The notes below the pieces were generated by a model. The model saw nothing but the letters and a program-made list of their open reading frames with translations, ran no database searches and had not been told where the DNA came from. A stretch of DNA of 64,000 bases from Deltaproteobacteria bacterium (lineage in GTDB: Bacteria; Myxococcota_A; Polyangia; Polyangiales; Polyangiaceae), in the NCBI GenBank assembly GCA_016218915.1, contig JACRCQ010000063.1, forward strand, positions 28,071 through 92,070, written 5' to 3'. A program made the translations under genes and the position numbers. The first letter of the stretch is position 1. Each line of letters starts with the position of its first letter. Shown here in pieces: positions 45,724 through 53,786 of the stretch.

Positions 45724-46236
45724 ATGCTTTGTCTCCGGAACCTCAGTCCGCTCGCCCGACAACGCGTTCTTGAAGCACTCCGCATCCTCGCCGTCCATGC
45801 ACCGGAGTGTCATGCGCGAGTGATCCGCGAACTACGACGCGTCGTCTACCACCCTTTCATCTGCGGGCCGAATGCCGTAGCTTGTACGTGGATCGACCAC
45901 CATCGCACGGCGGTGCTTGCCTACGATCCCGCGCACGGCGACGTGGTCAGAATCGCGGTCTCGCTGCACCATGAGGCACGGCATCATGAGACGGATGTGT
46001 TCGGCGCCGACACGCGAGTCGACCACACCTGCAGCGATCCGTGGTGTTCGATTCCCAACGAACGTAACGTCGATCCGATCTACGACGAGGACGAAAGGCT
46101 CCAGCGGCGGCTGGAGCATGCACTCGGACGGGATCAACCTTCCCCAGCAGCGGTATTCTTCGGGGCATTCGCAATAACCTTCGTAGCTGGCATCGCCGGG
46201 ATCGCCCTTGCGCGCGCATCAGCTGCTCGTGCGTGA
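45724..46236 (+). CDS. predicted zinc metallopeptidase with C-terminal membrane anchor
   Basis: 170 residues from MLCLRNLSPLARQR. HEARH at 83-87 (within SLHHEARHHETDVFG) is an HExxH zinc motif, and downstream Glu/His/Asp residues (ERNVDPIYDEDERLQRRLEHAL) could supply the third ligand. A Cys pair, CSDPWC, lies at 103-108. The last 28 residues form a membrane helix (VFFGAFAITFVAGIAGIALA). Lies 145 bases after the radical SAM gene on the same strand. It could process or degrade the product of that pair, but this is inference. Confidence 0.6.
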   Translation: MLCLRNLSPLARQRVLEALRILAVHAPECHARVIRELRRVVYHPFICGPNAVACTWIDHHRTAVLAYDPAHGDVVRIAVSLHHEARHHETDVFGADTRVDHTCSDPWCSIPNERNVDPIYDEDERLQRRLEHALGRDQPSPAAVFFGAFAITFVAGIAGIALARASAARA

Positions 46237-46348
46237 TCATCCTCGGCGGAGATTGCGGTATTGATGGAGCAACCGCCGGTCGTGGCGTCGGCGGTCAAGC
46301 AGTCAGGGCCGTTGTGGCGTGCAGGACTGATCGTCGGACGGTGGTGAG

Positions 46349-47275
46349 ATGGTGGGAGAAAACGCGGCGGAGTGTCCGTTTAGGGTGGAGCAGGAGATGG
46401 CGTGCTCGGGGAAGGTCCGGTCTGTGCGGACGCCGCTGGATGTCACCCCCGAGCACTGGCGAGAGCTCGTCGCTGTTCTTCGTGCGAAGAACACGCTCGA
46501 AACATGCTTGATCACTCGCCAGCGGATCCCTCCGGCACACGCAAAGAAGAAGGAGCATGTGGTCCTTCAGGGTCTGGGAATTCATTGGGCGGAGCTCCCT
46601 CCGGGGCTGGTCGATGACCGGGTGAACAACTCCGCATCTGCCGCTGAAAAGGCTTTTCTGCAACTCGGCCTCATGGGAACCCTGCGCCCTCTGTACGTCA
46701 ACGCGCGCAAGTCGATTGTGTTCCAGATGCCCTCCGGAAAACGCATCGAGTTCGCACGTGAGCCGGGGGATGGATTCGCGATACGGCTATACGGAGACTT
46801 CGGCGATCTTCCGGATGAGGCCACTGGAACCGGCGAACTCACGTTTCGGCTACCGGTGGAAGAACCGGCAACCCTACTCGTGTCCCGGGCGATCCACAAA
46901 CTGAGCTACCTGCTTCTTTGCGTGCTCGATCCGGACCTGGCGCTAACGAGTGCTTTGGACGGCACCAGGGCGTTCATAGCTGATCCAAGATCGGGCAACT
47001 ACCGTCCATTTCTTGAGGTCTTCGTCCCGCGCTCACCATCCGGATTCCACGTGAACGTACAAGCCGAATGGGATGGTAGGAAGCCAGGGGTGGGAACGTT
47101 GAAGCGAGTCCTCATTCGATTGAGGCTTCACCACGTCCTCTATGGTCTAGATCTCCTCGGCAGACTTCCCGCGCCACCGCTGCAATTGGACGCAGAGTAC
47201 CATCCGTCACCACGTCCGCGGCGGCGACGGATTCACGAGCTGACCTGGCACTTCGATTCCATGGAGCCGGCTTGA
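46349..47275 (+). CDS. hypothetical protein with HNH5-like N-terminal segment
   Basis: 308 residues; an ATG at 46400 with GGAGCAGGAG before it is a good alternative start. CLITRQRIPPAHAKKKEHVV, then LQGLGIHWAELP and DRVNNSASAAEKAFLQ resemble HNH5 endonuclease-type modules (Cys...EH...LG...N). However, the second Cys pair that binds zinc is missing, so it may be inactive or only fold-related. The rest is mixed alpha/beta (FVPRSPSGFHVNVQAEW). No neighbour link seen. Confidence 0.45.
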   Translation: MVGENAAECPFRVEQEMACSGKVRSVRTPLDVTPEHWRELVAVLRAKNTLETCLITRQRIPPAHAKKKEHVVLQGLGIHWAELPPGLVDDRVNNSASAAEKAFLQLGLMGTLRPLYVNARKSIVFQMPSGKRIEFAREPGDGFAIRLYGDFGDLPDEATGTGELTFRLPVEEPATLLVSRAIHKLSYLLLCVLDPDLALTSALDGTRAFIADPRSGNYRPFLEVFVPRSPSGFHVNVQAEWDGRKPGVGTLKRVLIRLRLHHVLYGLDLLGRLPAPPLQLDAEYHPSPRPRRRRIHELTWHFDSMEPA

Positions 47276-47323
47276 TCACGCTGGATTGAAGCAGACGCCA
47301 GGACGAGTTGCGCTCTGCTGTTC

Positions 47324-48184
47324 TCACCCACTGAGAGGTCGAAACGCCGCTATGTCTGGCTGAAAAACAGGCCTGAATTCGCCAGCTTCCCGCGCGGGGC
47401 CCATTCGTTCGGTGAGTACGGGTCGCGCGAACACTGCGAGCGAACAGGCACGATCGACGATCTCGTTCGGGTCGTCGATCCGGACGACGGCCGAGCCCCC
47501 ATCGAGCCGCGCCTCGGCAAGCAACCTGCTCCAGACCAGCCTCCGGGCTTCAGTGCGTGCAACAACGAGCAGGCAAACTCGTCTGCCGCTGCCCATGTGC
47601 ACGCCTGCTGCGAGCAGGCGCGCATACGAGACGATCTTGGATTGGACGGTCGCTATGGTCTCGGTCCCGAGGTCTACCTCAACCGCCACGGCAGGTAGAT
47701 CCTGCCCACCGAGCTCCAAGAGCGCATCGGGAACGATTCGAAGTGCAACGAATTCCGGGACGCGCGTCAAATCCTCCTCGAACCTGACGTCGGCAATGCG
47801 CAGCGTCCCTGCGCGCTCGCCGAGCAGGATCGCAACGAACACGTCTCGGATCGCGAGCCCATGCCGCAGTTTCTGAAGGCGCGGTACGCGGTGCGGCTTG
47901 GCGTTGTCGAGACCCCGGGTTTCCTGGAGTAGTTCCACTCCGGCAGGGGTGATGGTGTAGACGTTGTCGCGCTGCAAAGCTTCGCCCTGCATCGTCGCGC
48001 GCACGAGGTGGTGGTCAAGCAGCGCGCGCAGCCGGCGCTGCGTCGTTCTTCGGGATGGGAAATGGAGCGCTTGGACCTGCCGGGTGGATAGGAAGCCTGC
48101 CCAAGCGATCGATTCGAGGACTTCAAGGTCGCGTGAGCTTCCCACGATCGACCTCGAATCCGGATTGGGACGAGCGCGCTTCAT
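47324..48184 (-). CDS. replication-relaxation family protein
   Basis: 286 residues from MKRARPNPDSRS. The N-terminal winged helix, LEVLESIAWAGFLSTRQVQAL, with RRTTQRRLRALLDHHLVRA, and a strand/Asp pattern later (IVPDALLEL, AVAVEVDLGTET) match the replication-relaxation family, whose C-terminal half has a PD-(D/E)XK-like core. It is encoded on plasmids and integrative elements, often beside VirD4/TraG-type ATPases. A HerA/VirD4-like ATPase is 2.6 kb away. No relaxase is seen, so conjugation is not established. Confidence 0.7.
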   Translation of the reverse strand: MKRARPNPDSRSIVGSSRDLEVLESIAWAGFLSTRQVQALHFPSRRTTQRRLRALLDHHLVRATMQGEALQRDNVYTITPAGVELLQETRGLDNAKPHRVPRLQKLRHGLAIRDVFVAILLGERAGTLRIADVRFEEDLTRVPEFVALRIVPDALLELGGQDLPAVAVEVDLGTETIATVQSKIVSYARLLAAGVHMGSGRRVCLLVVARTEARRLVWSRLLAEARLDGGSAVVRIDDPNEIVDRACSLAVFARPVLTERMGPAREAGEFRPVFQPDIAAFRPLSG

Positions 48185-48396
48185 CTTGATCGTGATCTTT
48201 GTCCTCGCGCCGCATCGTTGCCGGAGCCGAAAACCCTGCGACAGGCTCCGCCCCTGTCGGCCCTGCTGCGAGGCTTGCGATTGGGGGCGGGGGGAGGCGT
48301 GAGACCGACACGCGCGACAGCGTCTTGCGTGCACACCGGGCTCACGGTCCACCCGCCCCCTTCTCGCCCAGGTCGTCGCGGGGAGCGGGGCTTGGA

Positions 48397-49095
48397 CTAG
48401 GCCGAGACCACAACCGACTCGGACAGCACGGCCTTTGCGACCATGTCAGCGGCCTGCCCGAGACTCATCGACTGCAGCTCGTCCCAGCTCGCTTCAAGCT
48501 CTCTGATCTCCGGCACCTCGGCATAGTCGGACGCGGCCGTGTCGACGAAGAACCTGCCTTGCAGAGCTTCCGCTTCGGCCCAGAGGAAAGGCGCAGCCGC
48601 ATTCGGGTCGCCCGTGGACTCAAGCACTCGTTCCCTCTCACGGTTGAGCCAGTCGCGTTGCAGCTCCACCTTGCCGCCTCTGATCCAGACGGCGCCAGGA
48701 AGCACGAAGCCACCTTCGTCGCGCAGCTCAAGCAGAAGCTCGGGGTGGCGCTCCGAGATGCAACGCAAGAAGGCTACGACCAGATGTGCGTTCCAGAGGT
48801 TGTCGCGCACTTTGGTTGAGCCCGATGCGTACGCATTGTCGATGCGCGCCACGGGTCCGGCGTCCACTTGAGCGAAGCGAGAGTCAGGGGCTACCTGCTT
48901 CGGGGGACCGATCCGAATGAGTGGAAAGGGGAACGCATTGCGATCCGGCTGCCGTTCGAGGGCGAGCGCAAGAGGCTCGTGCGTCCAGTGAATGTGGCGG
49001 TTCATTCCCGCCTGTGCTTCGGCGATAGCCCGCCAGACTTTCGGCGATGGGGGCGTCCGCTTGCTGATTGCGTAGAAGAGATGGAAGAAGTTCAT
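48397..49095 (-). CDS. hypothetical protein, paralogue of the gene at 22060-22713
   Basis: 232 residues from MNFFHLFYAISKRTPP (the frame reaches 49320, but that extension is not protein-like). It aligns over its whole length with the 22060-22713 protein, including TKVRDNLWNAHLVVAFLRC, LRDEGGFVLPGAVWIR and the C-terminal VPEIRELEASWDELQSMSLG. This copy ends without the DWLIAGFERW-type tail. Soluble, function unknown. It lies between the replication-relaxation gene and the ubiquitin-like operon region. Confidence 0.65.
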   Translation of the reverse strand: MNFFHLFYAISKRTPPSPKVWRAIAEAQAGMNRHIHWTHEPLALALERQPDRNAFPFPLIRIGPPKQVAPDSRFAQVDAGPVARIDNAYASGSTKVRDNLWNAHLVVAFLRCISERHPELLLELRDEGGFVLPGAVWIRGGKVELQRDWLNRERERVLESTGDPNAAAPFLWAEAEALQGRFFVDTAASDYAEVPEIRELEASWDELQSMSLGQAADMVAKAVLSESVVVSA

Positions 49096-49366
49096 ATGGG
49101 GAGAGGGTTCGTGGGTAAGGGAGCCCGGTGTGCGGACGCGAGACGCGTGCGCCTGCCGGTCGTAGCCCTGATCAACCTGCCCATGCCATCCTTCCTCGCA
49201 ACCGACCTCCTGCGGCGCGACCCTGCTCGCCGCTTGTGACCTTGGGAGCTCCGCATCGCACGGGCACATGGAGCGAGACCTGATGCTCTCGTTCGTCTCC
49301 TGCTTCGTGCGCGTGTTCATGATGCGTTGCCTTCACTGGGATCATGCGGCGTCGCGTCCGAATGTT

Positions 49367-49678
49367 TCACGTACGCTCCCAGGGCAGCGGTATCCCGACC
49401 TGGCAGGTGGAGCATGGGAACCATGAAGCACCCGCACCGCACACGCGACATCTGCCCACCCAGCCATGATACTGCGCACGGCAAGATGCGCACTCCCACC
49501 TTCCCGTAGTGGCGTTCGGGTGCCCGTTCTGGCAGTGGACTTCCCGAGCAAGCGACACCCGGGCTCGACCGCAGAACCGGTACAGCCGGACGATCGCGCG
49601 CACGATCACGACCGCGCCGTACGCTGCGTACAGCGGGGAAAGCAGAAGCGCGAGAAGCAAGCCCTGGAATCTGCGCAT
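49367..49678 (-). CDS. membrane zinc-ribbon protein
   Basis: 103 residues. Two close hydrophobic stretches (GLLLALLLSPLYAAYGAVVIV) near the N-terminus, then zinc-ribbon pairs: VHCQNGH, WECASC, RCRVCG and PCSTC, eight metal-binding residues for two zinc sites. The ribbons face the cytosol or periplasm depending on topology. It lies just outside the ubiquitin-like operon, beyond the convergent nuclease gene, and may be a ligase-like or adaptor component. A shorter relative is at 37321-37539. Confidence 0.6.
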   Translation of the reverse strand: MRRFQGLLLALLLSPLYAAYGAVVIVRAIVRLYRFCGRARVSLAREVHCQNGHPNATTGRWECASCRAQYHGWVGRCRVCGAGASWFPCSTCQVGIPLPWERT

Positions 49679-49845
49679 GTTGACTCCATCGGCGATCGCA
49701 ACGACGACGATCGCGTCGTGACGGTCGAGAAAATCGACGCATTCGGATCATGCCGTGGGAGGGTAGACCGTTGCACGCGTGACACCGATTGCCGCGGGAA
49801 TGCGACTCGGATAGGTTCAGCTGGTTCGGCAACGGGAGGACTCCG

Positions 49846-50760
49846 ATGACCGCACCGCACAGGTCGTTCGCACTGCCCACGCGCACCGATATCGAAAGAG
49901 CCATCGAGCAGTGCGGGTACCCGTTGGAACAAGCAGTCGTGCTCGCCGCTGAGCGTGCCAAGTTCCACGTGATGCCGAACTGGATGTGGCGGGACAACCA
50001 GGACGGCAAGCAGCGCGAAATTGACGTTGTCTGCATCGCTGGCAGATACGAGGTGGACGCCACGGCAGTCGTTCACGTTCTCGTGGAATGCAAGACATTC
50101 AGGGCCGGACTTGTCCTCTTCGAGCATCCCAACGCGAATGCCTACGACTCCCACTACGCCGATCTCAGCTCCTGGCACTTCTGGGGACAGCCCCACGCGC
50201 TCGTGCATGAGCCCCCGTCAATAGGCGGCACACCCACCGGCGCCTGGGCTGGCTGGACGCAGCGAAGATGGAAACGAGCTCCCGTCTGGGGAACTCAATA
50301 CGAGGTGGTCCAAGGCAAGCCTCCCCACTGGACGTTATCGCAGGAAGGTGCGCACGAATCGGTAGAAAGTCTGCGCAGATGCTTCCTCGCATATCAACGC
50401 GATGAGCAGATTGCCGAGGACAGCGCGCGCGTCTACATGAACTTCGGCGCATTGGTTGTTGCGGTTGACGGGCCGCTCTATGCGTCCGGGGCGCGAAGCA
50501 TGCGTCGGCGTCCGAGATTGAAGAGCGTCAGGTGCGCGACCTTCGTGCGACATGCCTTCATAGGGCACTACCCTGCTTCGTTACGCGTTGACTTCGTGCA
50601 GGCGAAGTTCGTGCCACGCTATCTTGTACAGCTGCGCAAGGAGATCGACGAAATTACCTCAGAAGCGGTCGCGCAAAAGGACCTCCTGCGCGAATCTGTG
50701 AAGAAGTTCGGCAGCTCTCGGAAGTACCGGAGTGCGCTCGAGAATCAGTTCCAGCGGTGA
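49846..50760 (+). CDS. PD-(D/E)XK nuclease-like protein
   Basis: 304 residues from MTAPHRSFAL, with GGGAGGA before the ATG. The core pattern is KQREIDVVCIAG (Asp60) followed by VVHVLVECKTF (Glu81-x-Lys83), the restriction-endonuclease-fold D...ExK signature, preceded by a helix that could carry the first Glu. Beyond residue 110 it is mixed alpha/beta and ends in a coiled region. It converges on the ATPase gene with only 25 bases between, so it belongs to the same neighbourhood. Could be an effector nuclease; target unknown. Confidence 0.65.
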   Translation: MTAPHRSFALPTRTDIERAIEQCGYPLEQAVVLAAERAKFHVMPNWMWRDNQDGKQREIDVVCIAGRYEVDATAVVHVLVECKTFRAGLVLFEHPNANAYDSHYADLSSWHFWGQPHALVHEPPSIGGTPTGAWAGWTQRRWKRAPVWGTQYEVVQGKPPHWTLSQEGAHESVESLRRCFLAYQRDEQIAEDSARVYMNFGALVVAVDGPLYASGARSMRRRPRLKSVRCATFVRHAFIGHYPASLRVDFVQAKFVPRYLVQLRKEIDEITSEAVAQKDLLRESVKKFGSSRKYRSALENQFQR

Positions 50761-50785
50761 AGTCCCTCCGCAGGGAGAACCGCTG

Positions 50786-52405
50786 CTACCGTGCCGCTCC
50801 GGGCCTTCTTCGCGGCGCGATGGGAGCGAACACTTCAGGGTCCTGGTGTCCATTGGCGTCGCCCTGCAACTGCAACTGCAGTTCTTCGATCGGCACGGCA
50901 GACGTGCCCTCACGTAGCCGCTTGCCGAGATTTGAGTCCAGGAAAGGATGATCTCTCGGTGAGACGTCGGTGGCCCGCACCAGCTCCGCTCGGTACGCTC
51001 TTCGTCGATTCCACAGGTAGAACGTGCGATCAGGAAGGGATGTCACGCCGTTCACTGCCAGCTGCAGCTCTTCCTGCGCAGACAGGAAGGGTGATCCAGC
51101 ACCGCGGTCCCACGGAGCTGCGGCCTGCCGTGGTCTTCGCCCGCACACTGGCAGAAGGTGCACCATCGCGCGCGCGTCTTCCATCGACGCGCGAAAGAGC
51201 ATCTGGATGTTCGTGTTGGTCGCGACCACCTTGGGCAGCGATGACGAAACTTTTGCGGCACCGGCGAGCGACTGGCTGATGAGCCACATCGACACGCCTC
51301 GGCTTCGAGCCATGGACAGGATGCGTTCGTAGTTGTCCGCCATGTCGCCGCCGCCAGCCAGTCCCTCCTGCCATTCGTCCACGAACACCGCGACAGACCG
51401 GCGCGCATCATCGGGCGACCGACCGAAGACTGCCCGGGCGAATTTCAGGGTGGCCAAGCCGGACCAGAACCTACCGAGATCTTCGCAGCCCAGGGGCGGC
51501 GAGCCAGTGTCCACGAGCACGATCTTGTCTTCGAGCAGGCGGCCAAACGAGATGCTCTCTTTCGCCCCGAGCATGAGCCGATTTGAGGGCAGTCGAAGCA
51601 GCTTGGACAGCCTGGCTCGCACGCCTTCGAGCGACGCGGCAGCGATGCGATTGCCCCCGCCGAAATACGATCTCACTTCCGCGTTGGGAGAGCCCGACGC
51701 AAAGCTCACAAGCTCCAGCGGATTCCCAGTGAGCGCTGCGAGCTCGGGCAGGGACAACCCGCGAGAGATCCCAAGCAGTACCATGTGGAACGTGAACGTG
51801 TCCTGGCGTACGCCGAGACCCGCGCCGCCGAGCCGATCGATCAGAGTCGTGACCTCGAAGGCCTGAAGCTCGGGTGCTATCCCAAGCTCGGGTTTCAGGA
51901 TCTGCATGGGCACCAGCGCGGACGTCGAGAATGGGTCGATCACGACCAACCTGTCGAGCAAGCGATTCGCCTGTGCAGATGGCAGCTCGTCGACCAGGTC
52001 CGCGATGAGTTCGCGAGTGAGCCCCACGAACTCGCTCTTGTGGTCGATGATCCACATGCCCATTGAGTCGGGTTGCGTCGCGATCCTGCGCAACACGCCG
52101 CGAGCGATCCCGGCTACGGCCCTGGTCTTGCCGCTGCCGCTCCCGCCGAGGACAAGACCATGCCCTTGACCTGCCACGTCGGGGAAAGGCAGGAGCACGG
52201 GAACTGAGGGGTCGGCAGCGGCGGTTCCGATCCGTAGCGCCCGGCCATGTTCTCGGGCGAGCCCCTCCATCTCCTGCCGGAACCGCGGATCGACCGATGG
52301 AACCTCGGCGGCTTCACGAACCGCGCGTGTTTCTGCGCGGAACGCAACATCTGGATCATCGCGGCCGGTGATGGAGCGGAGCCGGTCAAGGAATCTGAGC
52401 GTCAT
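50786..52405 (-). CDS. HerA/VirD4-TraG-type motor ATPase of the ubiquitin-like operon
   Basis: 539 residues from MTLRFLDRLRS. Walker A GGSGSGKT at 87-94, Walker B VAVFVDEWQ with Asp343-Glu344, and a sensor Gln in WLISQSLAG at 378. The layout (RecA-like core with an inserted domain at about 160-290) fits the HerA/VirD4/TraG superfamily that pumps DNA or protein through rings. No membrane segment of its own, but it overlaps by 20 bases with a gene for a three-helix membrane protein, which may anchor it. Last gene of the operon with E1, Ubl, E2 and JAMM genes. Confidence 0.8.
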   Translation of the reverse strand: MTLRFLDRLRSITGRDDPDVAFRAETRAVREAAEVPSVDPRFRQEMEGLAREHGRALRIGTAAADPSVPVLLPFPDVAGQGHGLVLGGSGSGKTRAVAGIARGVLRRIATQPDSMGMWIIDHKSEFVGLTRELIADLVDELPSAQANRLLDRLVVIDPFSTSALVPMQILKPELGIAPELQAFEVTTLIDRLGGAGLGVRQDTFTFHMVLLGISRGLSLPELAALTGNPLELVSFASGSPNAEVRSYFGGGNRIAAASLEGVRARLSKLLRLPSNRLMLGAKESISFGRLLEDKIVLVDTGSPPLGCEDLGRFWSGLATLKFARAVFGRSPDDARRSVAVFVDEWQEGLAGGGDMADNYERILSMARSRGVSMWLISQSLAGAAKVSSSLPKVVATNTNIQMLFRASMEDARAMVHLLPVCGRRPRQAAAPWDRGAGSPFLSAQEELQLAVNGVTSLPDRTFYLWNRRRAYRAELVRATDVSPRDHPFLDSNLGKRLREGTSAVPIEELQLQLQGDANGHQDPEVFAPIAPRRRPGAAR

Positions 52406-52820
52406 GAGGATCCTCCTGTGCTTCAGCCTGCTCGAAGTGGTGGATGGGAAGCTCACCCGCTCCTGCATGGCCTGGCGGCGGCGGCAAAGCGCGACGCCGG
52501 GGAAGCAGACGCGGTTCGGGCTGCCTCGCGCGAGTTCGATCCCGATGCCAAGCCACGTACCCGACCAACGCCAGCCCCAGAAACACGATCACCGCAACGC
52601 CGCTCCCTGGCCACAGGTCGATGGATTCCGGCCGATGGTCGCGCAAGAGCCCAATGGCATGCGGAATGAGAGGCAGGCACAGGACGGAGAGCACGAGCGC
52701 GATGGCCCATCTGCGAAAGCCCGCCATGTCGCGGGGCCAGCCCAGCAACCTCACCGCAATGCGCAGCATGGCTATCAGCAGCAGCCCCGCGAGTACGACG
52801 GCAACGACCTGCATGCTCAC
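52386..52820 (-). CDS. small polytopic membrane protein of the ubiquitin-like operon
   Basis: 144 residues. Three hydrophobic helices: VVAVVLAGLLLIAMLRIAV (about 4-23), WAIALVLSVLCLPLIPHAIG (about 38-57) and GVAVIVFLGLALVGYVAW (about 73-91). A basic, Pro-rich cytosolic tail follows. Its 3' end overlaps the ATPase start by 20 bases and it begins 18 bases after the JAMM gene. By analogy to membrane partners of VirD4/FtsK-type ATPases it may dock the motor. Family unknown. Confidence 0.65.
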   Translation of the reverse strand: MSMQVVAVVLAGLLLIAMLRIAVRLLGWPRDMAGFRRWAIALVLSVLCLPLIPHAIGLLRDHRPESIDLWPGSGVAVIVFLGLALVGYVAWHRDRTRARQPEPRLLPRRRALPPPPGHAGAGELPIHHFEQAEAQEDPHDAQIP

Positions 52821-52838
52821 AGCCCCTTCGAGAAATTT

Positions 52839-53786
52839 TCAGGGTGGAGGTGGAGGCGGCAGAGCATCGCAAACCAAAGCTCCAGGATCGGAAGGCCAGC
52901 GCTGGAGCTTGCCTTCGATCTCCGTGATCCTGAACTGCTGCGCTTTGCTGCTCGACTCGGAGGACGCAAGACGCGACTCGGCCTGCTCAACTTGCGCTGT
53001 CATCCGGCTGATGCGAAGGTGGATCTTCACCAACGAGACCGTCACCCCAGCTACCAAGCCGACCGCTCCGACCAGCATGCCCCAGCGCTTGAGGCCACGG
53101 ATCTGCTGGAGGGCGTGCTGGAGCGCGGGTCTCCAGCGCGACTCGCTTCGGATTCGCCCGATGGCGGGCGCCTCGACGCGTGTTGTGCCCTGCTCGACCC
53201 TGGCGATCGGCTCTTCGTTGTCGCGGATCTCGGTAAGGAGTTCTGCTCGCGGGCCGCGATAGAGCGCCGCGTCGACCGGATTCCAGGGATCGATTACGAG
53301 TCCGAGTGAATGAGATTGGGTCCACGTTCTCTGATTCCGATGATCAGGCTGGGAGAACCGCGCGCGCATGTGCGGATGGGTGTGGACCCAGCCCAGTATC
53401 AAGGAGTCTGGATACAGCGCCCTGGCTGCGAAGCGGGTTTGAAACTCGCTCTGGGTTGAGGTCTCGACCGATCCTGGGCTGGCCGAGACTCCGGGATCAT
53501 GCACCACTCCGTGCACCACAACGTGCTCACCCTTGGGGTCATCGCAGAGTTGCCCGATAAGCAAGCCGTACCATTCGTCTGGTTCAGCGCGTCGCCCGAA
53601 CGCGACCACTCGGGTCATCACGTGCTCCGGCACCGCCACCTCGAACCCGTCTTGCCCTCGGTACACGCGGCGGTCGCTTCGCGCCCGCGTCCGCTCCAGG
53701 GCTTGCCGTGCTTCCGCTGAGCTTCCCAGCGGCACGAAATCGGAGTCCTCCGGTTCGCATTGCCTGAATGCGTGGGCGGTCTTCAT
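52839..53786 (-). CDS. JAB/JAMM metallopeptidase with C-terminal membrane anchor
   Basis: 315 residues. The JAMM site is complete: Glu71 (DEWYGLLIG), His135 and His137 (WVHTHPHM), Ser145 and Asp148 (FSQPDHR). After the catalytic domain (about 45-185) come a linker, one membrane helix (WGMLVGAVGLVAGVTVSLVKI, about 235-255), a coiled coil and a Pro tail. Bacterial JAMM enzymes trim or remove ubiquitin-like proteins. Its ATG overlaps the E2 stop by four bases. A membrane anchor on the peptidase is unusual and places processing at the membrane. Confidence 0.88.
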   Translation of the reverse strand: MKTAHAFRQCEPEDSDFVPLGSSAEARQALERTRARSDRRVYRGQDGFEVAVPEHVMTRVVAFGRRAEPDEWYGLLIGQLCDDPKGEHVVVHGVVHDPGVSASPGSVETSTQSEFQTRFAARALYPDSLILGWVHTHPHMRARFSQPDHRNQRTWTQSHSLGLVIDPWNPVDAALYRGPRAELLTEIRDNEEPIARVEQGTTRVEAPAIGRIRSESRWRPALQHALQQIRGLKRWGMLVGAVGLVAGVTVSLVKIHLRISRMTAQVEQAESRLASSESSSKAQQFRITEIEGKLQRWPSDPGALVCDALPPPPPP

